From SHVO01 sp041906145 (lineage in GTDB: Bacteria > Pseudomonadota > Alphaproteobacteria > Rhodospirillales > Rhodospirillaceae), in contig JAYRJU010000005.1 of the NCBI GenBank assembly GCA_041906145.1, positions 124,001 to 188,000 on the forward strand: DNA of 64,000 bases, read 5' to 3'. The notes beneath the pieces are model-generated. The model did no database searches. It saw nothing but the letters and a program-made list of their open reading frames with translations, and had not been told where the DNA came from. The position numbers and the translations under genes are program-made. Below, one piece after another: positions 32,567 through 41,172 of this stretch. Numbering within the stretch: position 1 is the first letter of the stretch; each line of letters opens with the position of its first letter.

Positions 32567-33781
32567 TTAGGCGGCGTCGAGGCCGTAGGCGGTGTGAAGC
32601 GCGCGCAGGGCCAGCTCGGTGTATTCCTCGCTGATCAGCACGCTCACCTTGATTTCACTGGTCGAGATGATGTGGATGTTGATCTTGCGGTCCGCGAGGG
32701 CCTTAAACATCGTCTGCGCGACACCAGCGTGGCTACGCATGCCCACGCCGATCACCGAAACCTTCACAACCGACTTGTCCGTGACGATGGAAGCATAGGG
32801 AACCTTCATGCTTTCCTTGATCACCTTCAGGGCGCGGTCGAGTTCACCGCGGCTGGTGGTGAAAGTCAGGTCCGTCGTGCCTTCACGGCTCGTGTTCTGC
32901 ACGATCATGTCGACGTTGATATTCGCATCGGCGAGCGGTCCGAAGATGGACGCGGCCACCCCCGGCTGATCCTGCACGCCGACCAGCGTCACCTTCGCTT
33001 CGTCGCGGCTGTAGGTGATGCCGCTTACCAGTTCTTTTTCCAAGATCTCGTCCTCGTCACAAACCAAAGTCCCCGGGGCGTCGCTGAAGCTCGACAGCAC
33101 TTGCACCCGCACGCGATGTTTCATCGCCATTTCCACCGAGCGCGTCTGGAGCACCTTGGCGCCGAGGGATGCGCTCTCGAGCATCTCCTCATAGGTGATC
33201 TTATCCAGCTTGCGCGCGCTCGCAACGATCCGCGGATCGGTCGTATAGACCCCGTCCACGTCGGTATAGATATCGCAGCGGTCCGCCTTAACAGCCGCCG
33301 CGACCGCGACCGCCGTCGTATCCGAGCCCCCGCGGCCCAGCGTGGTGATCCGGCTTTCGCCCGTAACACCCTGGAATCCCGCGATGACTGCGATCTCACC
33401 GGCTTCCATGCAGCGGATCAGACCCTCGCCGTCGATGGATTCGATGCGCGCCTTGCCGTGGGCGTCGTCGGTCGAGATGGGAATCTGCCAGCCGGTCCAG
33501 GAACGGGCTTTCATTCCAATCTCTTGCAGGGCGATGGCTAGAAGCCCCGTGGTCACCTGCTCACCGGTGGATACGACCGCGTCGTATTCCCGCTGGTCGT
33601 GCATCGGCGAGATTTCATTGCAGTAGGCGACCAGCTGGTTGGTCACGCCCGACATGGCCGAGACCACCACGGCCACCTGATTGCCGCGCTCGACTTCGGC
33701 CTTCACGCGTTTCGCCACATTCTTGATGCGGGCGATGTCGCCGACCGAAGTACCGCCGAATTTCTGAACAATCCGCGCCAT
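32567..33781 (-). CDS. lysC: aspartate kinase
   Basis: This enzyme catalyses the first step of lysine, threonine and methionine synthesis. The 404-residue protein has the kinase signature VQKFGGTSVGD, the TLGRGGSDTTAVAVAAAV loop, and two C-terminal ACT domains (VTLVGVQDQPGVAASIFGPL and VSVIGVGMRSHAGVAQTMFK) that would mediate feedback inhibition. Standard length. It is the first gene of a minus-strand unit and divergent from ubiG; both promoters must lie in the 232 bases between them. Confidence 0.97.
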   Translation of the reverse strand: MARIVQKFGGTSVGDIARIKNVAKRVKAEVERGNQVAVVVSAMSGVTNQLVAYCNEISPMHDQREYDAVVSTGEQVTTGLLAIALQEIGMKARSWTGWQIPISTDDAHGKARIESIDGEGLIRCMEAGEIAVIAGFQGVTGESRITTLGRGGSDTTAVAVAAAVKADRCDIYTDVDGVYTTDPRIVASARKLDKITYEEMLESASLGAKVLQTRSVEMAMKHRVRVQVLSSFSDAPGTLVCDEDEILEKELVSGITYSRDEAKVTLVGVQDQPGVAASIFGPLADANINVDMIVQNTSREGTTDLTFTTSRGELDRALKVIKESMKVPYASIVTDKSVVKVSVIGVGMRSHAGVAQTMFKALADRKINIHIISTSEIKVSVLISEEYTELALRALHTAYGLDAA

Positions 33782-34013
33782 TCTCTAAATTCTCTAAACT
33801 GTTATTCGCTCAGCCCAAAAGGCCGGCCTCATCGACTGAAAAAGTCCGCGCCGCCACCAAAGGTCTTCCAGCTATGGAAAAGAGCCCCCGGCACTTAAAG
33901 GGCGCGTATAAATAGCCAAAGCACCTCGGGCGAACAAGGGTTCGGACCCGGGTTTTTTGGGCTTACGGAATCAGCCATTTTCCGCCGCTTTTCAGGGCTT
34001 TATAGTCGCCGCC

Positions 34014-34754
34014 ATGCAAACGCCTCCTCAATCGACCGCCGCGCCCGACGAAGTCGCGAAGTTCTCGGCCCTCGCCGACGCCTGGTGGGACCCCGCCGGC
34101 GCCTTCCGCCCGCTCCATAAATTCAACCCGGCACGCCTGTCCTTCATCCGGGACCGCCTCCTGGCCCATTTTGGGCGTGATGGAGACGGCGAATGCCCCT
34201 TCAAGGGCCTGACCCTCCTCGACATCGGCTGCGGCGGCGGCTTGATCGCCGAGCCCATGGCGCGCCTCGGGTTTTCCGTGACCGCGATCGACGCCTCGGA
34301 AGAGAACATTGGCACCGCTCGCGTCCATGCCGATCGCATGGGGCTCAACATCGACTACCGCGCCGCGATGCCCGAGGACCTCTCCGAAACACGCTATGAC
34401 GCGGTGCTGGCGCTCGAAGTCATCGAACACGTCGCGGATGTGGATGCATTCTGGCGCGCCGCCACCGCGCGCTTGAAACCGGGCGGCGCGCTTATCGCGG
34501 CCACCTTGAACCGCACCATGAAATCCCTCGCCCTAGGCAAGATCGGAGCGGAATATGTGCTGCGCTGGGTTCCTGCGGGCACACACGACTGGCGCAAGTT
34601 CGTCCGCCCGAGCGAGATGGTGCGCGCCCTGCGCGCCAATGGCCTTCAGGTCGGCAAGCTGTCGGGCATCAGCTACAACGTTTTCCTGGACCGCTGGGAA
34701 GTCACGGATGACCTTGCCGTGAACTATACGGCCTACGCGGCGAAGCCGGCCTGA
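34014..34754 (+). CDS. ubiG: ubiquinone biosynthesis O-methyltransferase
   Basis: UbiG carries out both O-methylations in ubiquinone synthesis. This 246-residue protein begins with the family-typical EVAKFSALADAWWDPAGAFRPLH, has SAM motif I LLDIGCGGGLIAEPMARLG, and later VLALEVIEHVADVDAF and LIAATLNRTMKS. The ATG at 34014 fits the family length; a longer reading is rejected. A potassium-channel-like gene follows after 32 bases. Confidence 0.95.
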   Translation: MQTPPQSTAAPDEVAKFSALADAWWDPAGAFRPLHKFNPARLSFIRDRLLAHFGRDGDGECPFKGLTLLDIGCGGGLIAEPMARLGFSVTAIDASEENIGTARVHADRMGLNIDYRAAMPEDLSETRYDAVLALEVIEHVADVDAFWRAATARLKPGGALIAATLNRTMKSLALGKIGAEYVLRWVPAGTHDWRKFVRPSEMVRALRANGLQVGKLSGISYNVFLDRWEVTDDLAVNYTAYAAKPA

Positions 34755-34786
34755 CATTGAGCACTCCCGATCCTGGCAATGAAAGA

Positions 34787-35650
34787 ATGGCGGACCTTCA
34801 TTCCATAGAATCAGCAGCCGTTTCATGGCGGGAAAAGTGCTGGCGCATCGTGTTCCGGCACGACACCGTCGCGGGCAAGGCCTTCGACATTTCGCTGATT
34901 GGCGCGATCGCCCTCAGCGTCCTTGTCGCGATGCTTGACTCAGTCGCCACGATACATGCCGCCTACGGCGAGACTCTTTACGTCCTCGAGTGGGCGTTCA
35001 CGTTCCTCTTCACCCTCGAATATCTCTTCCGCCTGACGATCGTAAAAGCGCCCGTGCGCTACGCCACAAGCTTTTATGGCGTCATCGATATCCTTGCTTT
35101 TTTGCCGTCGTACATAGGGCTCTTCGTTCCCGGTGCCCAATTTATGATCGTACTGCGCGTGCTGCGCGTGCTGCGTATTTTCAAAATCCTCCACATGGAC
35201 CGGTATGTCGAGGAAAGCAGCATCCTCGTTGCCGCGCTTACGCGCAGCGGGCGGAAAATATTGGTTTTCCTTTTGACGATCACAACGGTCGTCACTGTTT
35301 TCGGAGCCTTGATGTATCTGGTCGAAGGCCCGGAAAGCGGGTTCACCAGCATCCCGATGTCGATGTATTGGGCGGTCGTGACCGTGGGAACTGTCGGTTA
35401 CGGCGATATCTCCCCGGTCACTTCGCTGGGCCGTTTCATTACCTCGGCGCTCATCCTCATCGGATACGGGATCATTGCCGTGCCGACCGGAATTTATGCC
35501 GCGGAGCTCTTTAGCGCTACGCGCGCAGGCCGAGATGCGCGAATCTGCCCCGCGTGCGGAACGCCCGGCCACGACGCCGACGCGCGGTTCTGCCGTCGTT
35601 GCGGACAAGCCCTTCCGGGGCTCGCCACATCGCCCTCAGCCGGACCTTAG
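34787..35650 (+). CDS. voltage-gated potassium-channel-like protein with zinc ribbon
   Basis: This inner-membrane protein has about 287 residues, six membrane segments and a pore. The S4-like helix is Arg-rich (RVLRVLRIFKIL), and the selectivity filter reads TVGTVGYGD, as in K+ channels. After the last membrane segment a C-terminal zinc ribbon is present, CPACGTPGHDADARFCRRCG, an unusual ending. The ATG at 34787 is chosen; a TTG ten codons earlier is possible. Its stop overlaps the convergent DUF1178 stop (TTAG). Confidence 0.9.
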   Translation: MADLHSIESAAVSWREKCWRIVFRHDTVAGKAFDISLIGAIALSVLVAMLDSVATIHAAYGETLYVLEWAFTFLFTLEYLFRLTIVKAPVRYATSFYGVIDILAFLPSYIGLFVPGAQFMIVLRVLRVLRIFKILHMDRYVEESSILVAALTRSGRKILVFLLTITTVVTVFGALMYLVEGPESGFTSIPMSMYWAVVTVGTVGYGDISPVTSLGRFITSALILIGYGIIAVPTGIYAAELFSATRAGRDARICPACGTPGHDADARFCRRCGQALPGLATSPSAGP

Positions 35651-36084
35651 GCGTTGGTCCTGCGTTTGCCCGGGATCGCGTAAACCTCGATCCCCTCGTC
35701 AAGAAGCTTCTTGGCTTCTTCCTTCGAGGCGTTCCCGTAAATGCCGCGCTCCTTCGATTCACCGTAGTGAATACGGCGCGCCTCGTCGGGAAATTTGTCA
35801 CCGACGTGCTCGAAGTTTTTCTCGATCACGTCACGCAGCTCTTTCAGGGCGCTGTTCGCTTTATCCATCGCCGCTTCCAGCTGTTGCTGTTCAGCGGACG
35901 CGGCTTGCGAGGCCTCGTCGGACTTCGCGATGCGCGGCGCCATCGGCGCCTTCTGCACTTTCGTGCTGCCGCAGCGCGGGCAAGTCACTTCGCCGGCTTT
36001 GATCAGTTGTTCCACCACATTGCTGTTGCGAAACCACGATTCAAAGCGGTGTTCGCGCTCGCAGTTCAGATCGTAGAGGATCAT
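35647..36084 (-). CDS. DUF1178 family protein
   Basis: This 145-residue protein is a DUF1178 member of unknown function. The conserved N-terminus MILYDLNCEREHRFESWF is followed by a zinc-binding pair CPRCG, a helical middle with many charged residues, and the C-terminal ERGIYGNASKEEAKKLLDEG. A second Cys pair may be formed by the early Cys at residue 8. Its start overlaps the upstream hydrolase stop by four bases (ATGA). Function is not known. Confidence 0.9.
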   Translation of the reverse strand: MILYDLNCEREHRFESWFRNSNVVEQLIKAGEVTCPRCGSTKVQKAPMAPRIAKSDEASQAASAEQQQLEAAMDKANSALKELRDVIEKNFEHVGDKFPDEARRIHYGESKERGIYGNASKEEAKKLLDEGIEVYAIPGKRRTNA

Positions 36085-36935
36085 TGCGCCGCGGCTGCCG
36101 GCGCAATGGCGGGGGCGAACGCCGTATCGCGCGAAATCGCCGGCACGCGGCCGCGCGCGCTTGCGACCTCGGCTGGATCGATCATTGCCGTGACAAACCC
36201 CGGCTCGGTCCCCGCATCGGCCAATACTTCGCCCCACGGGTTGATGATCAACGCGTGACCATAGGTTTGACGGCCGCCCGCGTGGGTGCCCGTTTGCGCG
36301 GGCGAGAACACGAAACATCCCGTTTCGATAGCGCGGGCGCGCTGCAACACATGCCAGTGCGCTTCGCCGGTACGCTGCGTGAACGCGGCCGGGATGGTCA
36401 GGAACTGCGCGCCCGATTGCGCGAGATGCCGGTACAAATGCGCAAAGCGAAGGTCATAGCAGATGGAGAGGCCAAGGCAGCCCCACGGCAGATCGACCGC
36501 CACGGCTTGGTGGCCGGCACTGAACGTCGCGCTCTCGACGTATTTTTCGCCGTTGCCGAGATCGACATCGAACATATGAATCTTGTCGTACTTCGCCGCG
36601 ATATTGCCTTCGGGTGTGACGACATATGTGCGGTTGGCGAGCTTGCCGTCCGGCAATTTCACCGAAAGGCTGCCGCAATGGAGCCAGGTACGAAGTTCCT
36701 GCGCGAGACCGCGAAAGGCCTTCAGGGCCGCATGTTCGGACTCCGGCATCGCTTTCGCGGTGATGTTGTCCTTGCCCCATTCCATCATGGAGACGTTCTC
36801 GGGCATCAGCACGAAGTTCGCGCCGTCGGCCACCGCATCGCGCGTGAGCTTGCTCGCCGTCGCGATGTTCGCCGCCATATCGTTGGTCGCATTGACCTGG
36901 ATGCAGGCGGCTTTGAATTTGATCTGGTTTGTCAT
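36081..36935 (-). CDS. carbon-nitrogen hydrolase, Nit1/Nit2-like
   Basis: This nitrilase-superfamily amidase has 284 residues. The catalytic triad is visible: Glu46 in LMPENVS, Lys118 in KYDKIHMFDVD, Cys159 in LSICYDLRF. The segment after the Lys resembles deaminated glutathione amidase, a metabolite-repair enzyme that hydrolyses dGSH. Its neighbour grxC uses glutathione, consistent with that reading but not proof. It overlaps both neighbours by four bases. Confidence 0.93.
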   Translation of the reverse strand: MTNQIKFKAACIQVNATNDMAANIATASKLTRDAVADGANFVLMPENVSMMEWGKDNITAKAMPESEHAALKAFRGLAQELRTWLHCGSLSVKLPDGKLANRTYVVTPEGNIAAKYDKIHMFDVDLGNGEKYVESATFSAGHQAVAVDLPWGCLGLSICYDLRFAHLYRHLAQSGAQFLTIPAAFTQRTGEAHWHVLQRARAIETGCFVFSPAQTGTHAGGRQTYGHALIINPWGEVLADAGTEPGFVTAMIDPAEVASARGRVPAISRDTAFAPAIAPAAAAQ

Positions 36936-37195
36936 GGCCCCGGTTTTAGCATGGGATCGAGCCCACCCGCAGCATCAAGTGCGTAGAGGTCGTCGCACCC
37001 GCCGACATGGGTCCCGCCGATGAAAATCTGAGGAACGGTCCGCCGTCCGCCGGAACGCTGCAGCATCTCGGCCCGCTTGGCGCCGCCGTCCGCGACGTCA
37101 ATTTCCTGGAACAACACGCCTTTTTTGCTCAAAAGCGCCTTGGCGCGGGTACAATATCCGCAATAGGGCGAGGTATAGATTTCAACCTGGGGCAC
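36932..37195 (-). CDS. grxC: glutaredoxin 3
   Basis: This 87-residue dithiol glutaredoxin reduces disulfides with glutathione. The active site is CGYC (residues 12-15) in VEIYTSPYCGYCTRAKALL, with Gly in place of the usual Pro. The GSH-binding TVPQIFIGGTHVGGCDDLYA is intact. The GTG at 37195 is the only start that gives the family length. It overlaps the next gene by four bases and is divergent from the formyltransferase gene. Confidence 0.94.
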   Translation of the reverse strand: MPQVEIYTSPYCGYCTRAKALLSKKGVLFQEIDVADGGAKRAEMLQRSGGRRTVPQIFIGGTHVGGCDDLYALDAAGGLDPMLKPGP

Positions 37196-37255
37196 GGATG
37201 TGGTCCTGAAGCTCGGGGAAACGATACTACAGCTAGATGGGGGCGGCGGACGGCT

Positions 37256-37870
37256 TTGACAATCACGCGTATCGTTCTTTTGACGCAGCCCCCGGAGGGC
37301 GCCGTTCTCGGGAAGATCCTCACCGCGCACAACCCGGATCTGGAGATTGCGCTGGTTTCCGACAAAGCGGCGCTTGAACACCTATTGGCGGAAGACCTCG
37401 CGGCGACCCGTCTTCTCTCCTTCTGCTCTCCTGTAATTGTGCCGGCCAGACTTTTGCAGGCCCTGCCCAGCCCCTCCTATAATTTCCATCCGGGCCCGCC
37501 GGACCGGCCCGGGCGCTATCCTTCGGTCTTCGCGATCTATGACCAAGCGACTCACTATGGCGTGACGATCCACGAGATGACCGACAGGGTCGACGCCGGT
37601 CCCATCGTCGCGGCCGAATGGTTCGCCGTGCCCCAGGGCGCCGCCCTCGCCGATCTTGAAACGCTATCTCTCGAATACCTTGTCGCCGTGTTTAAGCGCC
37701 TCGCGCCGTTCCTCGCGCTGAATGCCAATCCGCTGCCGCGGATTTTCATTCCATGGAGTGGCGTAAAACGCACCAAAGCCGATTGCGAGGCCATCTGCCA
37801 ACTAACGCCAGGCCTTTCAGAAACAGAGATCGCGCTCCGCCAACGCGCGTGCGGATCGCTTCTGCGCTAG
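37256..37870 (+). CDS. formyltransferase-family protein
   Basis: This 204-residue protein has a formyl-transferase N-terminal fold, as in methionyl-tRNA or phosphoribosylglycinamide formyltransferase. Marks are ITRIVLLTQPP, SYNFHPGPPDRPGRYPSVFA and YGVTIHEMTDRVDAGPIVAA. The usual Asn-His-Asp centre is represented by Asn-Phe-His in the NFHPGPP segment and Asp in DRVDAGP. It lacks the C-terminal tRNA-binding domain. The start is probably TTG at 37256. The substrate is unknown. Its stop shares CTAG with the convergent comF stop. Confidence 0.85.
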   Translation: MTITRIVLLTQPPEGAVLGKILTAHNPDLEIALVSDKAALEHLLAEDLAATRLLSFCSPVIVPARLLQALPSPSYNFHPGPPDRPGRYPSVFAIYDQATHYGVTIHEMTDRVDAGPIVAAEWFAVPQGAALADLETLSLEYLVAVFKRLAPFLALNANPLPRIFIPWSGVKRTKADCEAICQLTPGLSETEIALRQRACGSLLR

Positions 37871-38625
37871 AGCGCGTCGGCCGGGTTTGGAACCCGCGCT
37901 AACGCCAACACGTCGACCGCAGCTGCGCCGGCCTGCATCAGCGTCAACGCGCAAGCGTTCGCCGTCGCACCACTCGTCAGCACATCGTCGATCAACAAGA
38001 CGCGCTTTCCGTCGATTGGCCCCTGTCGCCGCACGCCAAACGCTTTCGCGACGTTCCGCCGCCGTTCTGACCGGGAAAGCCCGCCCTGCGGCGGCGTCGC
38101 CTTCGTGCGGGTCAGCACGTCGGCGGCAACAGGTTTTCCGGAAAGTTTGCCTACCGCATGCGCGAGCAGCGCCGATTGATTGTACGCGCGCATCAGGAGG
38201 CGCCAGCGATGCAGCGGTACGGGCACCAGGACGTCGGCAGCCGCGATGACCTCGCGGCCGGAACGCTGCAGCCACCTTGCGAGATGTACGGCCATGTCGG
38301 TGCGGTCACCATGTTTCAATTTGAGCACCAGCGGCCGGCTATGTTCATCATAGATAAATGCCGCGCGCGCCTGTCCATAAACCGGGCGCTCCACGACACA
38401 GGCGCCGCAGATCAAATCGTCGGTGATGGTCTGATCCAGCGGCAGACCGCAGATCCCACAGTGCGGCGGCGTGATGAAGGTGAAACGCCCGAAGCAGGCC
38501 CCGCACAAATGGCCCGGTGTATCGACCACCGCATTACAAGCCAGGCACTGGGGCGGCAGTACGGCATTGAGCAGGAGCCGTCCAGCCGCACGACTCGTCT
38601 CAGCAAAGTTGGTCAGAAGCCCCAT
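37867..38625 (-). CDS. comF: ComF family phosphoribosyltransferase-like protein
   Basis: This 252-residue protein carries N-terminal zinc-finger Cys pairs (CLAC, CGAC, CGICG, CGAC) and a type I phosphoribosyltransferase domain with the PRPP loop VLLIDDVLTSGATANAC. ComF homologues take part in DNA uptake in naturally competent bacteria, but in alphaproteobacteria the role is not settled. The start at 38625 gives the family-typical MGLLTNFAETSRAAGRLLLN. It is divergent from the next methyltransferase with 48 bases between them. Confidence 0.9.
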   Translation of the reverse strand: MGLLTNFAETSRAAGRLLLNAVLPPQCLACNAVVDTPGHLCGACFGRFTFITPPHCGICGLPLDQTITDDLICGACVVERPVYGQARAAFIYDEHSRPLVLKLKHGDRTDMAVHLARWLQRSGREVIAAADVLVPVPLHRWRLLMRAYNQSALLAHAVGKLSGKPVAADVLTRTKATPPQGGLSRSERRRNVAKAFGVRRQGPIDGKRVLLIDDVLTSGATANACALTLMQAGAAAVDVLALARVPNPADAL

Positions 38626-38673
38626 TCGCACCCCGGCTTTCTCGCTCCTATATAAAGTGCCATAAAACGCCCC

Positions 38674-39606
38674 ATGACAGACAGTATGCAGGTCTTCGAT
38701 CGAAAACTTGTGCAACGGCGCCGCGAACGCGCCGTGCCGGGCTTTGCGGACGCCGATTTCCTGATCCGGGAAAGCGCCGCGCGCCTTGTCGACCGCCTTC
38801 TGGACGTCACGCGCAGCTTTCCCGCCGCCCTCGACCTCGGCTGCCATACGGGAGCCCTCGGGGAGGAACTCCGCGCCTCGCCAAAAGTCGGGACGCTGTT
38901 TCAAGCGGATCTCGCGCCCGCGATGGCGCGAGCCGCCGCTCGTGCGAACGGACGGCCATCCGTCTGCGCCGATGAAGAGGCTCTCCCCTTCGCCCCTCAA
39001 TCCCTCGATCTCGTGCTGAGTAATTTGTCGCTGCATTGGGTCAACGACCTCCCCGGCGCCCTTTCGCAGATCCGCCTCGCGCTGAAGCCGGATGGCCTGC
39101 TGCTTGCGACACTGTTCGGCACTGAAACGCTGAAAGAGCTGCGCAGCGTCCTCATCGACGCCGAGATCGAAATCGCCGGCGGCGCCGCACCGCGCGTTTC
39201 GCCTTTCACCGATGTCCGTGACGCCGGCAACCTCCTGACGCGCGCCGGTTTCGCGCTGCCCGTGGTCGACGCCGAAACCGTCACGGTCACTTACAGCGAT
39301 ATGTTCAAATTGATGGCTGATCTGCGCGCCATGGGTGAGACTAATACGGTCCTAGAGCGCCGCCGCATGCCCACACGCCGCGATGTACTCCTGCGCGCCG
39401 CCGCGCATTATGCGGACAGATTTTCAGACACGCGCGGACGCATCGTTGCCAGCTTCCAGATCATCACGATGACCGCATGGGCGCCTCATGCCTCGCAGCA
39501 GAAGCCGTTGCGCCCCGGCAGCGCGGCCGCGCGTCTTGCGGATGCGCTCAAGGCGACGGAGGTCTCCCTGCCCGACGCCGCCGCTTTCCCGTCGAAGCCC
39601 AAATGA
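38674..39606 (+). CDS. SAM methyltransferase, NDUFAF5/BioC-like
   Basis: This 310-residue class I methyltransferase-fold protein has motif I AALDLGCHTGALGEEL, the segment LDLVLSNLSLHWVNDLPGAL typical of the BioC/NDUFAF5 group, and VSPFTDVRDAGNLLTRAGFA. In mitochondria NDUFAF5 hydroxylates an arginine of complex I; alphaproteobacterial members are usually annotated only as methyltransferases. Function is thus inferred. Its stop overlaps the sfsA start (ATGA). Confidence 0.88.
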   Translation: MTDSMQVFDRKLVQRRRERAVPGFADADFLIRESAARLVDRLLDVTRSFPAALDLGCHTGALGEELRASPKVGTLFQADLAPAMARAAARANGRPSVCADEEALPFAPQSLDLVLSNLSLHWVNDLPGALSQIRLALKPDGLLLATLFGTETLKELRSVLIDAEIEIAGGAAPRVSPFTDVRDAGNLLTRAGFALPVVDAETVTVTYSDMFKLMADLRAMGETNTVLERRRMPTRRDVLLRAAAHYADRFSDTRGRIVASFQIITMTAWAPHASQQKPLRPGSAAARLADALKATEVSLPDAAAFPSKPK

Positions 39607-40319
39607 AGTTTCATGCGCCGCTCATTGAGGGCGTTCTCATGCGGCGCTACAAGCGCTTCTTTGCCGATGTGCGCCTGCCCTCGGGCGAAGTCGTGGTCGC
39701 ACACTGCGCGAACTCCGGCTCCATGCTGTCCGTGAAGGGGCCCGGTTCCAAAGTCTGGATCTCGCCGGCAGCCGACCCCGCGCGCAAGCTGCGCTACACC
39801 TGGGAACTGATCGAAGTGAACGGCGCCTTGGTGGGAATCAACACTGGGCATCCGAACCGAATCGTCGCCGAGGCCATTGCGGCCAATGAGATCAAGGAAC
39901 TCGCTGGTTACGAGAGCCTCAAGCGGGAGCAGAAATACGGTAAAAACTCACGCATCGATATATTGCTCGAATCTCCGGGCCGGCCGCCCTGCTTCGTCGA
40001 AATCAAGAATGTAACGATGCGGCGTGGCATTACAGCCGCCGACAAGGCCGAATTCCCGGACTCCGTCACCGAACGCGGCGCCAAGCATTTGGTGGAACTG
40101 ACCGAAATGGTCAGAAACGGTGCCCGGGCGGTCATGTTCTATCTGGTTCAACGCTCCGATTGCGCGGCCTTCCGCGTCGCGGGAGATATTGATCCGACAT
40201 ACGAAAATGGCCTCAAGGCGGCCCTGGCGGCCGGAGTCGAGGCCATCGGCTATGGTTGTGACATTACCCCGGGTGGTATAACCATCGCCCGGCCGTTGAC
40301 CTTGGATTTACCGGTCTAG
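39603..40319 (+). CDS. sfsA: SfsA family nuclease-like protein
   Basis: This 238-residue protein is a full-length SfsA homologue: MKFHAPLIEGVLMRRYKRFF, ADVRLPSGEVVVAHCANSGS, GVNTG-type segment LVGINTGHPNRI, SRIDILLES and the nuclease-like CFVEIKNVTM. SfsA was first described as affecting sugar fermentation in E. coli and contains a predicted endonuclease fold. It is coupled to the methyltransferase gene and precedes the aminopeptidase pair by 43 bases. Confidence 0.95.
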   Translation: MKFHAPLIEGVLMRRYKRFFADVRLPSGEVVVAHCANSGSMLSVKGPGSKVWISPAADPARKLRYTWELIEVNGALVGINTGHPNRIVAEAIAANEIKELAGYESLKREQKYGKNSRIDILLESPGRPPCFVEIKNVTMRRGITAADKAEFPDSVTERGAKHLVELTEMVRNGARAVMFYLVQRSDCAAFRVAGDIDPTYENGLKAALAAGVEAIGYGCDITPGGITIARPLTLDLPV

Positions 40320-40362
40320 CGCCATAGATAAGGTCATTCGACGCGTCCAGTTAGAAAGTGCC

Positions 40363-41172
40363 ATGAGAGAAGCAGCTATCAGACGTCCCAAGGATGTTGA
40401 AATTCACGGTCCGGAGGCTTTTGCGGCCCTGCGCCGTTCGGGACGCCTCACGGCCGAGATGCTCGACTACATCACCGACTATGTGAAGCCGGGCGTCACG
40501 ACGGACGAGATCAACGCACTGTGCCACGACTTCCACGTGAAGCACGGCGCCATCCCGGGCCCCTTGAACTATCGCGGCTATCCGAAGTCGGTCTGCACCT
40601 CGATCAACCATGTGGTCTGCCACGGGATTCCGGGCGACAAGGTTTTGCGCGACGGCGACATCGTGAACATCGATGTCTCGCCCATCCTCGATGGTTGGTT
40701 CGGCGATTCCAGCCGCATGTTTTATGTCGGCGATGTGAAAATCAAAGCGCGCCGCCTCGTGGAAGTCACATACGAGGCGATGATGCGCGGCATCCAGGCC
40801 ATCAAGCCGGGCGCGACTCTCGGTGACGTCGGGCACGCTATTCAATCTTACGCGGAATCGCACCGCTTCTCGGTCGTTCGCGACTTTTGCGGCCACGGTA
40901 TAGGCCGCGTGTTCCATCAAGCGCCAAATGTGATGCACTTCGGCGACCCGGGCACTGGCATGGTCCTGGAACCTGGGATGGTATTCACCGTCGAGCCCAT
41001 GATCAATGCGGGCAAGTACGATACCAAAATCCTTGATGACGGCTGGACCGCGGTCACGCGCGACAAGTCGCTGTCGGCGCAGTTCGAGCATATGATCGGT
41101 GTCACTGAAACCGGCGTGGAAATCTTCACGCTCTCGCCCAAGGGCTACGCCTGCCCGCCGTACGCGGCCTAA
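40363..41172 (+). CDS. map: methionine aminopeptidase type I (first copy)
   Basis: MetAP removes the N-terminal Met from nascent proteins. This 269-residue copy has all dinuclear metal ligands: Asp104 (NIDVSP), Asp115 (FGDSSR), His178 (GHGIGR), Glu211 (FTVEPM), Glu242 (AQFEHM), plus His87 in VVCHGIPG. It is followed with no intergenic base by a paralogue (TAAATG). The two copies align along their whole length and differ mainly at the ends and on the surface, so this is an old tandem duplication with both kept intact. Confidence 0.96.
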   Translation: MREAAIRRPKDVEIHGPEAFAALRRSGRLTAEMLDYITDYVKPGVTTDEINALCHDFHVKHGAIPGPLNYRGYPKSVCTSINHVVCHGIPGDKVLRDGDIVNIDVSPILDGWFGDSSRMFYVGDVKIKARRLVEVTYEAMMRGIQAIKPGATLGDVGHAIQSYAESHRFSVVRDFCGHGIGRVFHQAPNVMHFGDPGTGMVLEPGMVFTVEPMINAGKYDTKILDDGWTAVTRDKSLSAQFEHMIGVTETGVEIFTLSPKGYACPPYAA

